From: Rotaria sordida
Lineage: Eukaryota; Rotifera; Eurotatoria; Philodinida; Philodinidae
Assembly (NCBI GenBank): GCA_905250125.1
Contig: CAJNOL010000569.1
Coordinates: 1-64,000, forward strand
Reading direction: 5' to 3'
Length of the DNA: 64,000 bases
In this document: one piece after another, positions 45,160 to 57,368 of the stretch
Position numbering within the stretch: the first letter of the stretch is position 1
How the letters are laid out: each line of letters opens with the position of its first letter
Notes under the pieces: generated by a model
What the model was told of the DNA's origin: nothing
Databases searched by the model: none
Seen by the model: only the letters and a program-made list of their open reading frames with translations
Position numbers and translations under genes: made by a program

Positions 45160-47607
45160 TTATAAATAATATAATTGATTAATATTATCAAAAACATGTT
45201 TTATAGAATCTTTATAATACATAAAAAATCCTTGTAATTGTGCTGCACTTAATTCTTTTGAATAATTATCTGTTAAACGTTCGATTTCATTTAGAAATTG
45301 ATTAATTTCATTACGAGTTGATTGAGGAAAGAAACGAATTAGCATACGTTCAACTTGATATGGTGTTAAATGACCTATATATTGTTTATAATCAACTCGA
45401 CCAGGACGAATCAATGCTGGATCAAGACTAAAAAGGAAATAACAATTGATTATTTATTGAGACCTCTCACCTCCCACCTACAAAATCAATTTTCGATATA
45501 GTGTATGAAACTTTCAAGTTCGACTAATGGAAGTATACTATTAAAAACCTTTCTTTGACTTACTGTTCAGAAGCCATAATGCAATATGGGCTTTCATACG
45601 TACACTAATGTTTTTTTTTCAATACACTTCAAGCTACAGCATCCGGACTACTCTCATATCAAAGAGAAATTCTTAGCGCTTCGGATGAAGCTCTCAAAAT
45701 CTTAAGAATTGCTTTGATATATGAAATTCTTTTCCTTCATCCAAAAGTGAATGTATCTATCTATCGAATAAAATGAAATCACTGTTCAATAGAACGCACA
45801 CTTTCGAAAAAAAACGTGCGAATATTTTGTTTTATATATTTATCTGAAGAAGTTTTTGACATAAGCATCAAATATGGTTATACTATGCACCAATACGAAA
45901 AATCATTTGGAGTCTTATCGAATGGCCTTCTAGTTACACGTAGGGGAGCGTAACAGCTAATAATTTTCCTATGGATATAGTATAGACCTTTTCACTGAAA
46001 AGCCCTAGAAATTCATCATGATTTCTGAAGAAATCTTAAAGTTGTTCGTATGAATTTTCAAATTCAATCTTTCAGGAATCATGGCTATACGTTGATCTCA
46101 AAAAGTGTCTTTCTTGGAAAAATCAATTTTTTGGAGGCGGAGGCCTTAAATACAAAGAAAATAAATCATACCGTTCAATAAAATTAGTTGTCATAAAAAT
46201 AATTCTACCTTCAGTTGAAATAACTCCATCAAGTGCATTTAATAAACCACTCAATGTTAGTGGTTTCATGCCTTGATATCGTATAGCATCTATTAGAACA
46301 AGAAAAGTAAATTTTCGATTATTTAATTTGAAAAATCAATTAAATTATTAACCATCTTTTTCATAATGTCTACCAACTGTTGCTGCATCAATATCTTCTA
46401 ATAAAATAATACTTTCTTCAGGTACATTACTTAATAATTGTTGAAGACGATCATCAGTCATTGTACCTTGACTTAAATTAAGTGTACTAATACTTAAATC
46501 AAAATGTCCTAGAATTAATAATTTCATAATCAAATCAAATATAATAAATGATCGAAAACTTTCTAGACAAAAATGTTTGTTCACTTTTGTCTTACAAAAA
46601 AAAGTATTTGCGATGAGTCAAAAGTGAATAAATTAGTTCGAAAAAGGGCTTTTAAGATAAACAAAAAAAAATCTGTTGGCTCGCTCTTTTCAGATAGTTC
46701 AAAGAGTGTTGAACGACAGTACATAAAATTCTGGTCCTAATAATCATATCTTATGACTTGTTGAAAATATTTTCTTGTAAACAAACATTTTTTGTCTAAA
46801 AACTTTCCGATCATTCGTTATTTAAATGAAAACCTGCAAGAGCCGTAATAGCTGATGTTTTTCCAGAACCAGGTGGACCAAATAAAAGATAACCACGTCG
46901 ATAAGGTATACCACGATCAATATACCATAATGGATTTGAAAGGAAATGTTCAACATCATTTATTAAATTTTCACGAATTCCTTTATCGAGTATAACTGAA
47001 TTCAATGGTCTTTTTCGTCTTGGATGACCAAACAGACGCCATTCATTAACTAAATTAACTTTCTTATTGATATTAAATTTGTCTTTAACTCACTTGTTGG
47101 AACATAAACAAGTGTTTTCCCTTCATTAGCTAATAATGCAGCATCACGTGCTTTTTCCAACATATCAATATAAAATTGTCGATTTTGTCCAAATGCAGTT
47201 AATTGAACAGATTCAAATGGTACACCAGAATTAATCATTTGTTCACGTGTACGTTCAACTTTAATAAATTTTCCTTTATAATGAAAATAATGTGTACCAA
47301 CTGATGGAACAAATGTATATGATGCTTGAATACGTGATGATGGTTCATCACTTTTTATTAATGTTGTACGAGCACTTAAATGACGACTTGAATCACGTAA
47401 TTGATGTGATATCCATTGCAATAACCATGTATAACTTATATCATTATTAGGAACTTCAAGTGTTATCATAAATTGACGACGAAAAAATATTAAACCATAT
47501 TGAGATGAACGACGAAGTATAGCTAATGCTGTACCTATACCAATTAGACCAGCACCAGCACCAAAATATGGATTTGATGAAAGAGATGTTATTAAATCTG
47601 ACAACAT
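45160..47607 (-). CDS. BCS1L: Mitochondrial AAA chaperone BCS1
   Basis: Five exons (47094-47607, 46834-47049, 46353-46508, 46172-46289, 45160-45427) close in phase to 423 residues (human 419). BCS1 is an inner-membrane AAA ATPase that moves the folded Rieske iron-sulfur protein across the membrane in complex III assembly. The N-terminal [18 protein letters not shown] is the transmembrane segment, followed by the basic import region and the BCS1 domain ([22 protein letters not shown]). The AAA domain has Walker A GPPGSGKT (229-236), Walker [11 protein letters not shown] and sensor/arginine-finger blocks [18 protein letters not shown]. The Walker A has Ser where human has Cys. It is convergent with the PGAM5-like gene with 15 nt between stops. 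Intron 4 (744 nt) has a short inverted repeat near 45656-45726. Confidence 0.96.
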
Positions 47608-48993
47608 TTTATGTATGTCAGGTTACAAAAAGAAAAAATAATGAAAAACATGTTTCATCATACTACTATTACGATTACGTTGATATTCGATTGAAGGATG
47701 CATATGCCAATAGAATTATGTAAAACGAAAGAAGAAGTGTCTGTAGAGGACATTCACCGAACTGAGAATATGGCTGTCCTAGTAACAATTACAAAGATTA
47801 CTATCCATGTAATAACTATCACCAGTATACCGGACCCCACACAGTGCACTATACTGTCGGTTGCTTTTTTTTGAAAATGTTGTACGATGATGTATTATAT
47901 CAAAATGAGTGAATATTTTTTTAAAGTCTGTTAAAACTGATAGAACCGAGTCGATTTCGATACACGTCAATTATATTGATACGTCTGAGCTGTCTGCACT
48001 ACTCACAAAATCGTTGCCAGTTATGAGCTAAATATTTTATCATTTTTTAAAAATTTTTTGTTATTACAAAATATTCTATCTTCTCAGTTAATTTGAATTC
48101 TTTCTACTAAATTATTCGACTTGAGGAAGAAAACATTCTTTACAACCATTATTAGCACAATCGCCGGTTGTTATGAGTATCGCAGTATATCGGTCGTAGT
48201 GCAAACAAACGTGTGACATGAAAAATATTTACTCGTTTCCATACAATACTTTCAAAAAAAATACAGCCGATATAGCGCATATTGCACCGATCGGTATACC
48301 AACAGTAGTTATCGCATGGAATATCAAATTGAGAGCAATGTACAGTTTCAAATAGTGCAATGTAGATAAATTTTCTGAGTCATGTCAATTTTTTGTAAAT
48401 GCACAGTTATTATAAGACTTTTTTTCATACTTGTTTAAAGAATATAATAAATATATTTTAACCTCTACATGCTCATTAGTGGAACATGAAAATATGATCA
48501 TTTTATGTAATGGTTGCGTGTAGACAACAATATGATTTCAATACTTCGTTCTATATTATGCTGAATGATAATAGTTTATAGCAGCATAATATCCCAGGTC
48601 AATGATTCCAGTGACCGAATTTATGGATTTTCGATCGGAATCCGCAGAAAAAAATGCCGTTTCCGGCAGGAACTGAATAAATCCGGTCACCGAATTCTCG
48701 CTTTCAAGTTCCTATCATTTTTCGTCTGTATTTGATCTTACTCAAAGTTGGATGAATATCTGATCACATCTTTATTTTAATGAATGTCTACCGATCCCAA
48801 GAGTTTTTATTAGATTTATCAATTATTATATCATAATAAAAAAAATTTTAACAATATTTTATAATCAAGAAAGAAAATTGTTTTGCTTATGACTTTCTAG
48901 TAAATGATAATAGACGTGACAGAAATTTTTGAAAGCATGATCTATAATAATATAACAATCAAAATAATTTTTAATAAATGAAATTATTCTCTC
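47608..48993. other. Intergenic stretch between BCS1L and the kinase gene
   Basis: No coding region is supported. It contains the BCS1L promoter, a foldback element (listed separately) and a small inverted pair at about 48604-48697 (AGTGACCGAATTTAT facing ATCCGGTCACCGAATT) that may be another miniature element. Confidence 0.5.
47802..48323. repeat. Diverged foldback element (about 520 bp) upstream of BCS1L
   Basis: ATCCATGTAATAACTATC followed by CAGTATACCGGAC at 47803-47835 is mirrored at about 48290-48322 (GGTATACCAACAGTAGTTATCGC). TTTTTTTTGAAAATGTTGTA is mirrored by ATACAATACTTTCAAAAAAA. Identity between the arms is moderate, so this is an old element. Confidence 0.7.
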
Positions 48994-51635
48994 TTACAAT
49001 TGTTTGTTCTTATTTGCAGTTGTTGATGTTGTTGTCTTATTATCAACCTTTGATATTAAAAAAAAATCAATTTATTAAAGTTTAGAATTTTAAATAAATA
49101 TTTTTCACTTACCGGTTTCGGTTGTGTCGTATTAGTTGTGTTTTCTGAATGAAAATCAGTGTCTATAAAAAAAAGAAGAAGAAAACTGACTTTGATCTGA
49201 TATTCTAAAATATATGAATGAATCACGATATGAAGATGTATTCAGAAAATCTATTACACAAAAGAAAATGTTTAGAAAGTAAATAAATTCCTGTATTAGA
49301 AAATACTTGGAATTGAAGTCGATTCCTCTCTTGATTGAATGGACAATGTATCAGAAACATTCATTAGATTTAAACGACAATTGCTCTGTAAAAAAAAAGG
49401 GACGAATAAAAAACTATAATTGTTTTGAAAGCATACTTGATGATTATCTAATTCCTCTGTTGAATACTTTTGATTACAAAATGTACATTCAACTTCTATA
49501 GTTGATTTTGATTGTTCGATTTTTCTATAGATTCAATAAAAAAAAATCGAATAATTTAAAATCAGAAAAAAAGAAACCTTCTTTTATCTTCAATGCGACG
49601 TCTATCATTTTCCATACATTGTTTCTAAAATTAGATTAATAATAAACTCAAAGATAAGATTTTCGAACGATTCTCCTGAACCGTAAATGTTGTATAATTA
49701 CTTGATGTGTTTTAAATTCTGATTCATCAATCGGTCGGTTGCATATTTCACAGGGTAATCGAGTTGTAGTCGGTTTTCTTAAAAAATATTTAGAATATAT
49801 TAAATATAGTAAGATGAAATATTGTTAGAGATTTTATACGGTATATTGTTTCGAACACTTAATCTTCTTGCATTTGTGGATGATATGTTATCATCTGATG
49901 ACACGACATGTATATCTAACGGTTTTTCTTTAAAGAGAAATATTTGTCTTTATTTTATAGTTGAAGAGAAAAAAGAATGTGATTACTGTTCTGATTGATA
50001 TTTTGATGGGATGATGATTGACTACTGATTTCAAATGGAATTGAATGACGAGTATTTTCAATCTCATATCGATTTTTACCTAGAATGAAGATCGACAATA
50101 ATCCAATAACATTAATCTTAATAAAAAGTTCAATATTTCGAAATTCAAAACTGTTTATATAATCACATGATGATGTCGATATTTTAGATCATGGAGAAAT
50201 TACTTACGATTTTGTTGTTTGTCACGAAAACAATTCTGAAAATTAATCGATATAAATAATGTTATTCAATTAAAATAATAAATACTTCATGATTATTGAT
50301 CTCATCAATACTGTATTGCACAAGGCAATACTCACAAAACAATAGATTTTCTTCATTCATTCTACAAAAGCAAATAATTCAATACATTTAGATAAGATTT
50401 TTACATAAAAAAGAAATAACTAACGATATATAAGAATTATTATGTAATGTTGGTTTTCTACTAATTATAGATTTAGATAGTCGAGCACAAGTTTTCATAT
50501 GATCATCATAAATTGCACGTTGATATTGTTGATCACATTGAAAACATGTTAATTTTTGTGTATTGCATTTATTTAAATGAGAATCATAATCTGTATATCG
50601 TAAACCACAATCATTACATGTTTCATATTCGATTTCAAATAAACATGGATTCTTTTCATTCATTCGAGATGAAGATAAAATTGAATTTCTTAACAAAAAA
50701 GAAAAAATAATAGAAGAAATTATTATCTTTTATTTTCGATCTTACGTAAGTGATGATGTTGATGATGATTGTATATTTTTAATATTCATAAGTTGTGTAT
50801 GAATTATGTCAAAATTAGGTCTATCATATGGTTTATCATTCCAACATATATTCATAAGTTTCCAAATATTTGAATCACATTTATTCGGTCGTGTTAATTT
50901 TTTATCTTGAAGTTTTCTTTGAGAAACTTCTTGATCATCATTAATATCAACATAAGGTATTGCTCCGAATGAACAAGCTTCCCACATAAGAACACCAAAT
51001 GAATAAACGTCAGATTTTTGTGAATAATTTGATCGACCTTGACTAAGTAAAATTTCCTTAGCAACATAGCGTATTGGAATATGAATTTTAACATCTTTTG
51101 GTATTGAATCATCTCGTGTTAAACCAAAATCAATTAATTTAACTAGATTTTGTTTTAGTTCATATGGATGTGATTGAAAAACTAATGCATTTCTGCATGC
51201 TAAATCACCATGTATAATACCATTTTCAGAAAGATAAATCATTGCACTTGATATTTGAATAAAGATTTCGAGAAGAACATATTGTGATGGAATAAAATAT
51301 CGTTCACTCAATAATATACCTAGATCACCATCTTCAGCATATTCTTGTAGAAGTAATATTGAATCTGAACCTATTATATGACCATTTGGTTCCACAAGAC
51401 CATAAGTTTTTATAATATGTGGATGATGAAGTGATATATAAAGTAAAGCTTCGTCGGTTGTTTTATTTACTTTCATTTCAAGTAAAACAATTGGAGAATC
51501 TTCTTGATTTATCCAATTTGCTCTATAAAATGTTTTACCAAATGCACCAGTGATTTTTTCTCCTTTTCGAATGTCAACATCTAGTGTATAAGCAGTTTGT
51601 CGTTTTAATGTTGCTAATGATGTTCTATTATTCAT
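48994..51635 (-). CDS. Tyrosine kinase-like protein with five C-terminal C2HC zinc fingers
   Basis: Eleven exons (50746-51635, 50425-50688, 50286-50361, 50208-50235, 49987-50079, 49840-49927, 49702-49777, 49578-49624, 49415-49524, 49113-49162, 48994-49047) give 591 residues. Residues about 20-285 are a protein kinase domain of tyrosine-kinase type: candidate Lys55 (LLEMK), catalytic loop HGDLACRNAL (His-Gly-Asp instead of HRD), DFGLT, and SDVYSFGVLMWEACSFG. The activation-loop end reads YVAKE where tyrosine kinases usually have W(M/T)APE. Five C-x2-C-x(10-12)-H-x(2-3)-C fingers follow (CNDC, CFQC, CEYC, CEIC, CTFC), then a polar Thr/Asn tail. Exon breaks fall just after the finger histidine in two fingers. 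No signal peptide or membrane helix is seen, so it is cytoplasmic. The donor of exon 9 is weak (GTTTTT); 49437 is the alternative. Confidence 0.85.
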
Positions 51636-52033
51636 TTTGGAATTATTCTAGTATTTTTTTGTCAATATTCGTTGAAATATAATGTTATTATATTTAACTC
51701 ATTTTGTTTAATCTAAAATTTTATATTGAGAAATTAGTTTGATTAATTTAAAAACAGATTTTGAAATAATTTATACGTTTTTCTAAAACAACATAATTTA
51801 CAAAAGTAACTTTTCTGCAATTGTGACAATATCAATGCTATTGTTGCCAACATGAGTCAAAAGAGTTTTAGATGGTTGTTTTTCATGCACACATGCGTCT
51901 TATTCCAACTTACAACTTTTTTTTAATGGCATGAGAACAAAAATAAGAGTTAAGTCAATATTAGTTTTTTCTTTTTCCTTTTGCTACTCTTTTCTTTTCA
52001 AAATTCGTATCGAATTTTTTTTGACTAAGAGTT
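51636..52033. other. Region between the kinase gene start and the first 5S gene
   Basis: About 400 bp of AT-rich sequence that should hold the kinase promoter on the minus strand and the short upstream region of the 5S gene. No TATA-like box is evident 25-30 nt before the 5S start. Confidence 0.4.
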
Positions 52034-52151
52034 GCTTACGGCCATACCACGTTGAATACACCAGTTCTCGTCCGATCACTGAAGTTAAGCAACGTCGGGC
52101 TCGGTTAGTACTTGGATGGGTGACCGCCTGGGAATACCGAGTGTCGTAAGC
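52034..52151 (+). rRNA. 5S ribosomal RNA, copy 1
   Basis: A 118-nt match to animal 5S rRNA: GCTTACGGCCATACCACG at the 5' end pairs with CGTAAGC at the 3' end (helix I). CACTGAAGTTAAGCAACG, GTCGGGC and GGATGGGTGACCGCCTGGGA supply the loop B/C and internal A/IE/C control elements bound by TFIIIA and TFIIIC. A run of T follows at once as the polymerase III terminator. The sequence is identical to the copy at 57369. Confidence 0.97.
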
Positions 52152-53739
52152 TTTTTTTATTATAATAATCCTTAAAGACTTCTATTTTCGTTGAGGTTTC
52201 TTTAAAGAATTCAGTTTCTTATGTTTTATTTCTTGTTTTCTATCATAAGTATTATAATTTTTATTTTTCGCAACTCAAAAAGAAGACTAGACTACCATTC
52301 GAGCTTTGGTCGAGTAGAGAACACTACTGAGTGTACAAGTTCGAGGGTGAAACAGCAGAGCTCAAAACTTCAATGAACTTCACTTGGCTTCAAAAGATTT
52401 CAAACACTTCACGAGACTGCAGGGCTGAAGCCTCTGCTATTTCCTTGTCACACAAGCCACAAATACGTTAGTTGAGGAGAAAACAGTAGAGACTTTGGTC
52501 TTGAAGTCTTTAAGCTATAGCTTTTGTGAGATATGATCCAAAAGGAATGTTGAAGTATAAATTACACGTTGACACAGTCTCCCACCCACAGATGTAACAG
52601 ACGTCCTTAGCAATGCTACCTTTCTTCCGTTCCCTCATATCACAGATCGTATATCAATAATGTCTCGTTATAATATATGACCTACTTCCTTATTGCATTT
52701 GTGGGGACTAAGTAAAGAGGTAGTGAAGAAATATGTCCTAAAATTGATAGGATAAAACAATATTCATGTTATTAGAAACAACAGCTACATCGTGTTTCAC
52801 ATTTTAATCTCGCAGAAATTGTACTAACAGCTTTTAATTTATATTAAAGTCTCTTGAAGTCTTTTAAAGCCTGCTGTTTTTCTCATCAATGCTAGTATTT
52901 TTCTTTTTGTTAAAACATATTCTAATAATAATTCGTTTTTAGTATGCTCTTAGGACGATACTAATGTTAAATATCAATGAAAAATTATTTTTCATATTCT
53001 ATTTTTTTTCTATCAATTGATTATTATCGTCTTTGTGATTTGGTCGGCTTAAGCTATGCAAAACGTTTTTCGAGGTGTTTCAGACTTCGCCGTAGATAAA
53101 TTTCAGTCATACAAGACAATGATTCAAGTAGATATATAGCATGTCGTATAAGTCCATGCGGAAAGTTTACATGAATAGTGTTTAAGCTATTCAGCCGATT
53201 TATAAATTTTTTTATAACATCATAATATAGGTTTTTTAAGCTTTGTTCTGTATATATTCAGATAAATGTTTATGCTCATAAACATTAGAATAAAAATAGT
53301 TTTGTTAAAGGCCAAATTTAAATCACCTATTGTTGTGAAAGGAAAATGCAAGTCGAATTTGGTCTGCAAAAGCCAGGCATAGACTGCACTAGGAATACCT
53401 TTCAACTAGGGAACAGCGGAGTCGTGTTTTTCGATTCCGTTTCCGACTCCGACTTCGAGAAGAAATTTTTTCGAATTTTGATTCCGACTCCGAAAAATTC
53501 CGAAATGTTTTTGTAGTCTAGTGACATCGGATTTATATCAATTCCTGATATCTTGAAGGGATAAGAAAGTAAGCGAATTAGTAAGAAATGAACAGCTTAT
53601 CAGTATATTGAAACAACAAACAACATTATGAGTAAAAAGATTTTAGCAAAAAAGAACTTGAAAAATTAATAAGAGATGGTGATCCACCAATAAAGTTCAT
53701 TGAGAGGAGAAAAACATTAAACTCAAGCGAATTGTGGAA
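52152..53739. other. Gene-free stretch after 5S copy 1
   Basis: No supported gene. At about 53410-53500 there is a patch of GGAGTCG/TCCGACTCCG repeats (GATTCCGTTTCCGACTCCGA) typical of hAT transposon ends, just upstream of the hAT transposase remnant. CTTCAAAAG-like short repeats occur at about 52360-52420. Confidence 0.5.
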
Positions 53740-54155
53740 TTTTTTTTCATTATATTTTTGTAAATAATGATCGGCAACAATTTGTGTGCTGCAATGCATA
53801 CAAAGGACTATTGCTACATTCATCGTTAAATAGCACTAATAATTTACATACACATGTTAAATCGTATCCAAAGAAAGAGAAATCAAGTTTTGCTTATCAA
53901 AAAACTGTTCACGACTTTTATTCCTCTTTAAAATCATCACCAATTCCAAGAAAAATAAAATCTTCTGTTACAGAAGCTCGTACAAAGTTTCTCGCTCTTG
54001 ATGCATGTGCATTTGATGTTATAAGAGATGATGGATTTAAAAAGTTAGCAAAAACTTTGTTTGATGCTGGTCGAGCCACCAGTACGTCATCAACTGAAAT
54101 AATAGATCTTTTCCCACATTCGACATATTTCATGAATAAAGTTATTTCTAAATAA
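53740..54155 (+). pseudogene. hAT transposase remnant
   Basis: The plus frame starts in a degenerate BED-type zinc finger (FVCCNAYKGLL, then LHTHVKSY) and continues into the hAT signature KFLALDACAFDVIRDDGFKK, which corresponds to the conserved F..lD..pF..V.d.GF..l block of hAT transposases. It ends at a stop at 54153-54155, long before the catalytic region and dimerisation domain would be complete. Stop codons interrupt the frame upstream (53640-53740). GGAGTCG-rich terminal-like sequence lies at 53410-53500 and a CTCCGACC patch at about 54232. It is a dead fragment. Confidence 0.65.
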
Positions 54156-54253
54156 GAGTCCAACTATTTGACTATTGCACTCATATAACTCAGATATTAA
54201 TTCAAAAAAAAACCTTTTCAATAATTCCTACTCCGACCTCACCCAAGTCCAAT

Positions 54254-54498
54254 AAAACGGCGTCGTAAATGGTCTGAAATGGCTATAAAACGGCGATTAA
54301 CAATGTAAATCGTCGATAAACGCCGCCGTAATCCGTCATACCAGATTACGGAAGCAAAACCGGGAAAAAACGACGGCCGTTTTCTAGCGATAGAAACGGC
54401 TCGTAATACGGTATGACGGATTACAGCGAAATATGGCCAAAATTACTGCAGTAATTCGCTGTTTTATAGCCGTTTCAGGCCGGATAAGACGCCGTTTT
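54254..54498. repeat. GC-richer foldback element (245 bp)
   Basis: AAAACGGCGTCGTAAATGGT at the left end is mirrored by CGGATAAGACGCCGTTTT at the right. TGGCTATAAAACGGCG is mirrored by CGCTGTTTTATAGCCG, and GTAATCCGTCATACC occurs with its complement GGTATGACGGATTAC. Its base composition is well above the neighbourhood in G+C, marking it as foreign to the surrounding sequence. Confidence 0.85.
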
Positions 54499-54759
54499 CG
54501 ACAGCCGGAATGATCCATCTGGGCATTGGAGTCATGATCGGATTTCGGCGTCGGAATCAGGTTTTGGAGTCCCATGCAGTTCGCTACTTTCAACGCTTTT
54601 CCGAAATTAGTATAACATGCGATGCAAAAGTCTTTACACAAATGTCGAGCTTTACAGTTCACTATTTTACAAGCTACAGAGCTACAACTTTTTTTATTAA
54701 AAATACCGCAAAAAACACTACAAAAAAGTGTATTTATAAAACTGAATATAGGCCCTCTC

Positions 54760-55480
54760 ACCACGTACCCTGAAGCCTTTTTCGAACACTCTTCTTCATG
54801 ACTTGCAACATTTTTTTTGATCAAGTTCTTTTGCTTTCTGTTGGATTCTTCGAGTTAATACATCCAAGTTTTGTGCTTCGCAATTATTTTCATATACTTT
54901 TCGTTCAAGTAGAGTTCAAATAGTTTCACTTCGAAGAGCTTGAAGCACATTCGAAGGGTTATCTTGACGACGAACGAATGATACATTCTTCTCGTTCAAC
55001 CGTTCCTGAATATCATTTGAACAATGAGTCCTTATCAAATCGGGCTAGAAGAGATAATTTCCATTCTGATGATACTTTTCGATAAAAGGAAGAAGACTTT
55101 TGTTGATACATTTATCGAGTATGTAACTTGACGAACAGTTTGCTTGCTCCTGTGAACGTACATTTCAGAAACACCTTTAAAGGATAAAACCATCCAAATC
55201 ATCACTTTCGGTTCGAATTTTTCCCTCTTTTGAAATTTAATGTCTGGAGGAGTTGTAGCTGAATCAATAGAATAAAAAAAACCTGACTGCCGCTTACGTT
55301 ATCTCCATTAAATTTGAAGTATTTTTCATCATCTAAAATCAGATCACAGCCATTCAACAATTTGCGATACAATTTTTCTTCGAAGGTTACGTGAAATGGT
55401 TGACTGGTGTACTCAAAAACGTCGTTCTATTCTATGTTGACTAAGACCACATCGATTATTTATAGATTTAACAATGCTTT
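54760..55480 (-). pseudogene. Tc1/mariner-like transposase pseudogene
   Basis: On the minus strand the reading shows transposase blocks in order: CDLILDDEKYFKFNGDNVSG (the D of the catalytic triad in a DDE/D setting), KVMIWMVLSFKGVSEMYV, PFIEKYHQNGNY, then DNPSN..QALRSE (the usual P.N.P..RPIE-like block), KVYENN and a basic end. The frame is broken by at least one frameshift between the second and third blocks, by a TAG where Trp is expected after NYLF, and by a stop after RSETI. It is an old, inactive copy. No terminal repeats were matched to it. Confidence 0.75.
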
Positions 55481-55624
55481 TCAGAATTTTGTTGGATAGT
55501 TTCACCGAATGGCCACTTCAAAGCTGATCTTTCATGATTTCATATTTTAAATACTTGTTTAGTATATAATATATGACTCTTCATAGAATGTTTTGTTTTT
55601 TAAAATAATTTACTGTACAGAATT

Positions 55625-56181
55625 ATGAGAAGAATCATGATAGAAGTTGCAAGTGTGCTGTGCAAATACTTCTCTTTCGTCACGTATCATTTTTGTTGTG
55701 AACAAGTAGTAACAATTAATTGTATATCGTTTGAAAAAGGAAAGAACAAGCTATCAGTTGATCACAAAATATTCAGCCAAACATGTGTTCGTCTGTCGAA
55801 AAAAGAACTTGACATTTGTGCAAAGACTTTTGTATCACATGTTAGTAAGTAAATGAACAATAATATGAAAGACCTTGAAAAATTACAGGAGAGAAAATGG
55901 AAGAAGTTGATGATACTCATGAAAATATGTCACTGTCGATTGTTGGGAATCTTCTAATGAAGCCATACCAAATACACAATTTGTCTAGCAACTTCCTAGA
56001 GAAGATTCACAAGATTAAGTTGAAGTTCTCAAATTTTGATAACAATGTTAGAAAGTATGAAGAATCAGAAGGATTCGTTCTTTTTTCCAATGAATTCTAT
56101 TTTCATTTAAATGGTTTATCGGTAAAATATAAAATAAAAATCTATATGTATAAGATATATCTGAACATTTGTTTGAATTGA
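55625..56181 (+). CDS. Hypothetical two-exon gene in the transposon-rich interval
   Basis: I do not recognise the product. Two open frames, 55625-55844 and 55889-56181, are separated by a 44-nt segment with a perfect GTAAGT donor and a TTACAG acceptor. Removing it joins them in phase (phase 1) into a 170-residue protein with segments SQTCVRLSKKELDICAK and SIVGNLLMKPYQIHNL. No domain, signal peptide or membrane segment is seen. The second exon could continue beyond a GTAAAA site after HLNGLS. It lies between the mariner remnant and 5S copy 2, so it may instead be a fragment of a mobile element. A real gene is possible but not proven. Confidence 0.3.
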
Positions 56182-57368
56182 AAATAAGTGCCGATAACAG
56201 TAATAAATTAATATGAAAATAAACTTTCTATAATATTTCTTTTAAAGATTTTAAAAAAGATAGATTTATATCTTTCAGTTCATGATAATCATTTGGAACA
56301 TTGGTTAATTATCGTGTTCTGTATATTTATATCTCTCAAAATGACGTCAAATATTGAAAAATAGTTTTTCGATTTGCACTTGTCATATTTTGATGATTTC
56401 ATCAAAATTTTTTCTAGTGCGAAACACTACTCAGAGGCTGAGAATGAGTGACTGATGTGTCGAGTGGAAGAAGAAGAAAAGAACGAATTTGTCATACAAA
56501 CTAAGTAACGAGTCGGCTGTTGCCACCTTAACGATGCTCTACTTTTTAAAAAACATCAGAAGAAACCTTAGAGGTCGACATCTTTCTTTAGCAATAAAAT
56601 CTTTAATATTTTGAAATAATATATTATTGTTTCATCTGTTCATAAGAAACATCAATTGAAGTTTTCAAACATTATCTTCTAATGTAATCAGACTTTTTAT
56701 CACATTAGTTGTAAATTGTAATATTTAATCATGTTTTTTTGTTTGTTCAGTTAAAAAATATTATACTAATGTATAATTCGTAAGTGTCATGAATTTGTAA
56801 TATGAATATCGATTAGAAATTAGACATTGTATAGCATTAACAGTGAATGTATTGATTTGATCGAAAATATATATAAATTAATAGATAGATGCAAACTAGA
56901 ATATGAGATATTTCTTAACGAAACAAAAATAATTTTCAAATTGTTTGTTTCATTTCACATGATTGAATAGAAGGCTAAGTCGAATTTATTTCAAATTCAA
57001 TTGTAATCAGTGTAATAAAAATTTTTAAATAACTTATAGACATTAAGTATTGTTCATGTTGTATACAGGATTTTGTACCTAATGACATAATACAAAGTAA
57101 GTCTTTTTCGACCTACTTCTTCTTTCTTTTTTTAACTAACATAAATAATTCTGTTCTTATTATAGAACCATCTTTTTAATAAGAACAATGACATCTTTAA
57201 TCTTATATAATGAGCTAGTTATCTATTTTACTTTAAGATCATTTTCTAGAAAAGTAGAACATACAATTACATAAATTTATGACAAATCGGCTCTTTATAA
57301 TTCTTTCCTATTTTAGATACTTTGATCCATGAAAATATATAAGAACAATCTTGATTTGTCTACACTTC
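56182..57368. other. Gene-free stretch before 5S copy 2
   Basis: AT-rich sequence without supported genes. A TATATAAGAACA element about 30 nt before the 5S start may contribute to polymerase III transcription, but copy 1 has no matching upstream element. Confidence 0.4.

Noticed and set aside
54384..54824. 146-codon cysteine-rich minus-strand frame
   Set aside because: It spans the end of the G+C-rich foldback and the start of the mariner remnant in a frame different from the transposase, and it has no domain.
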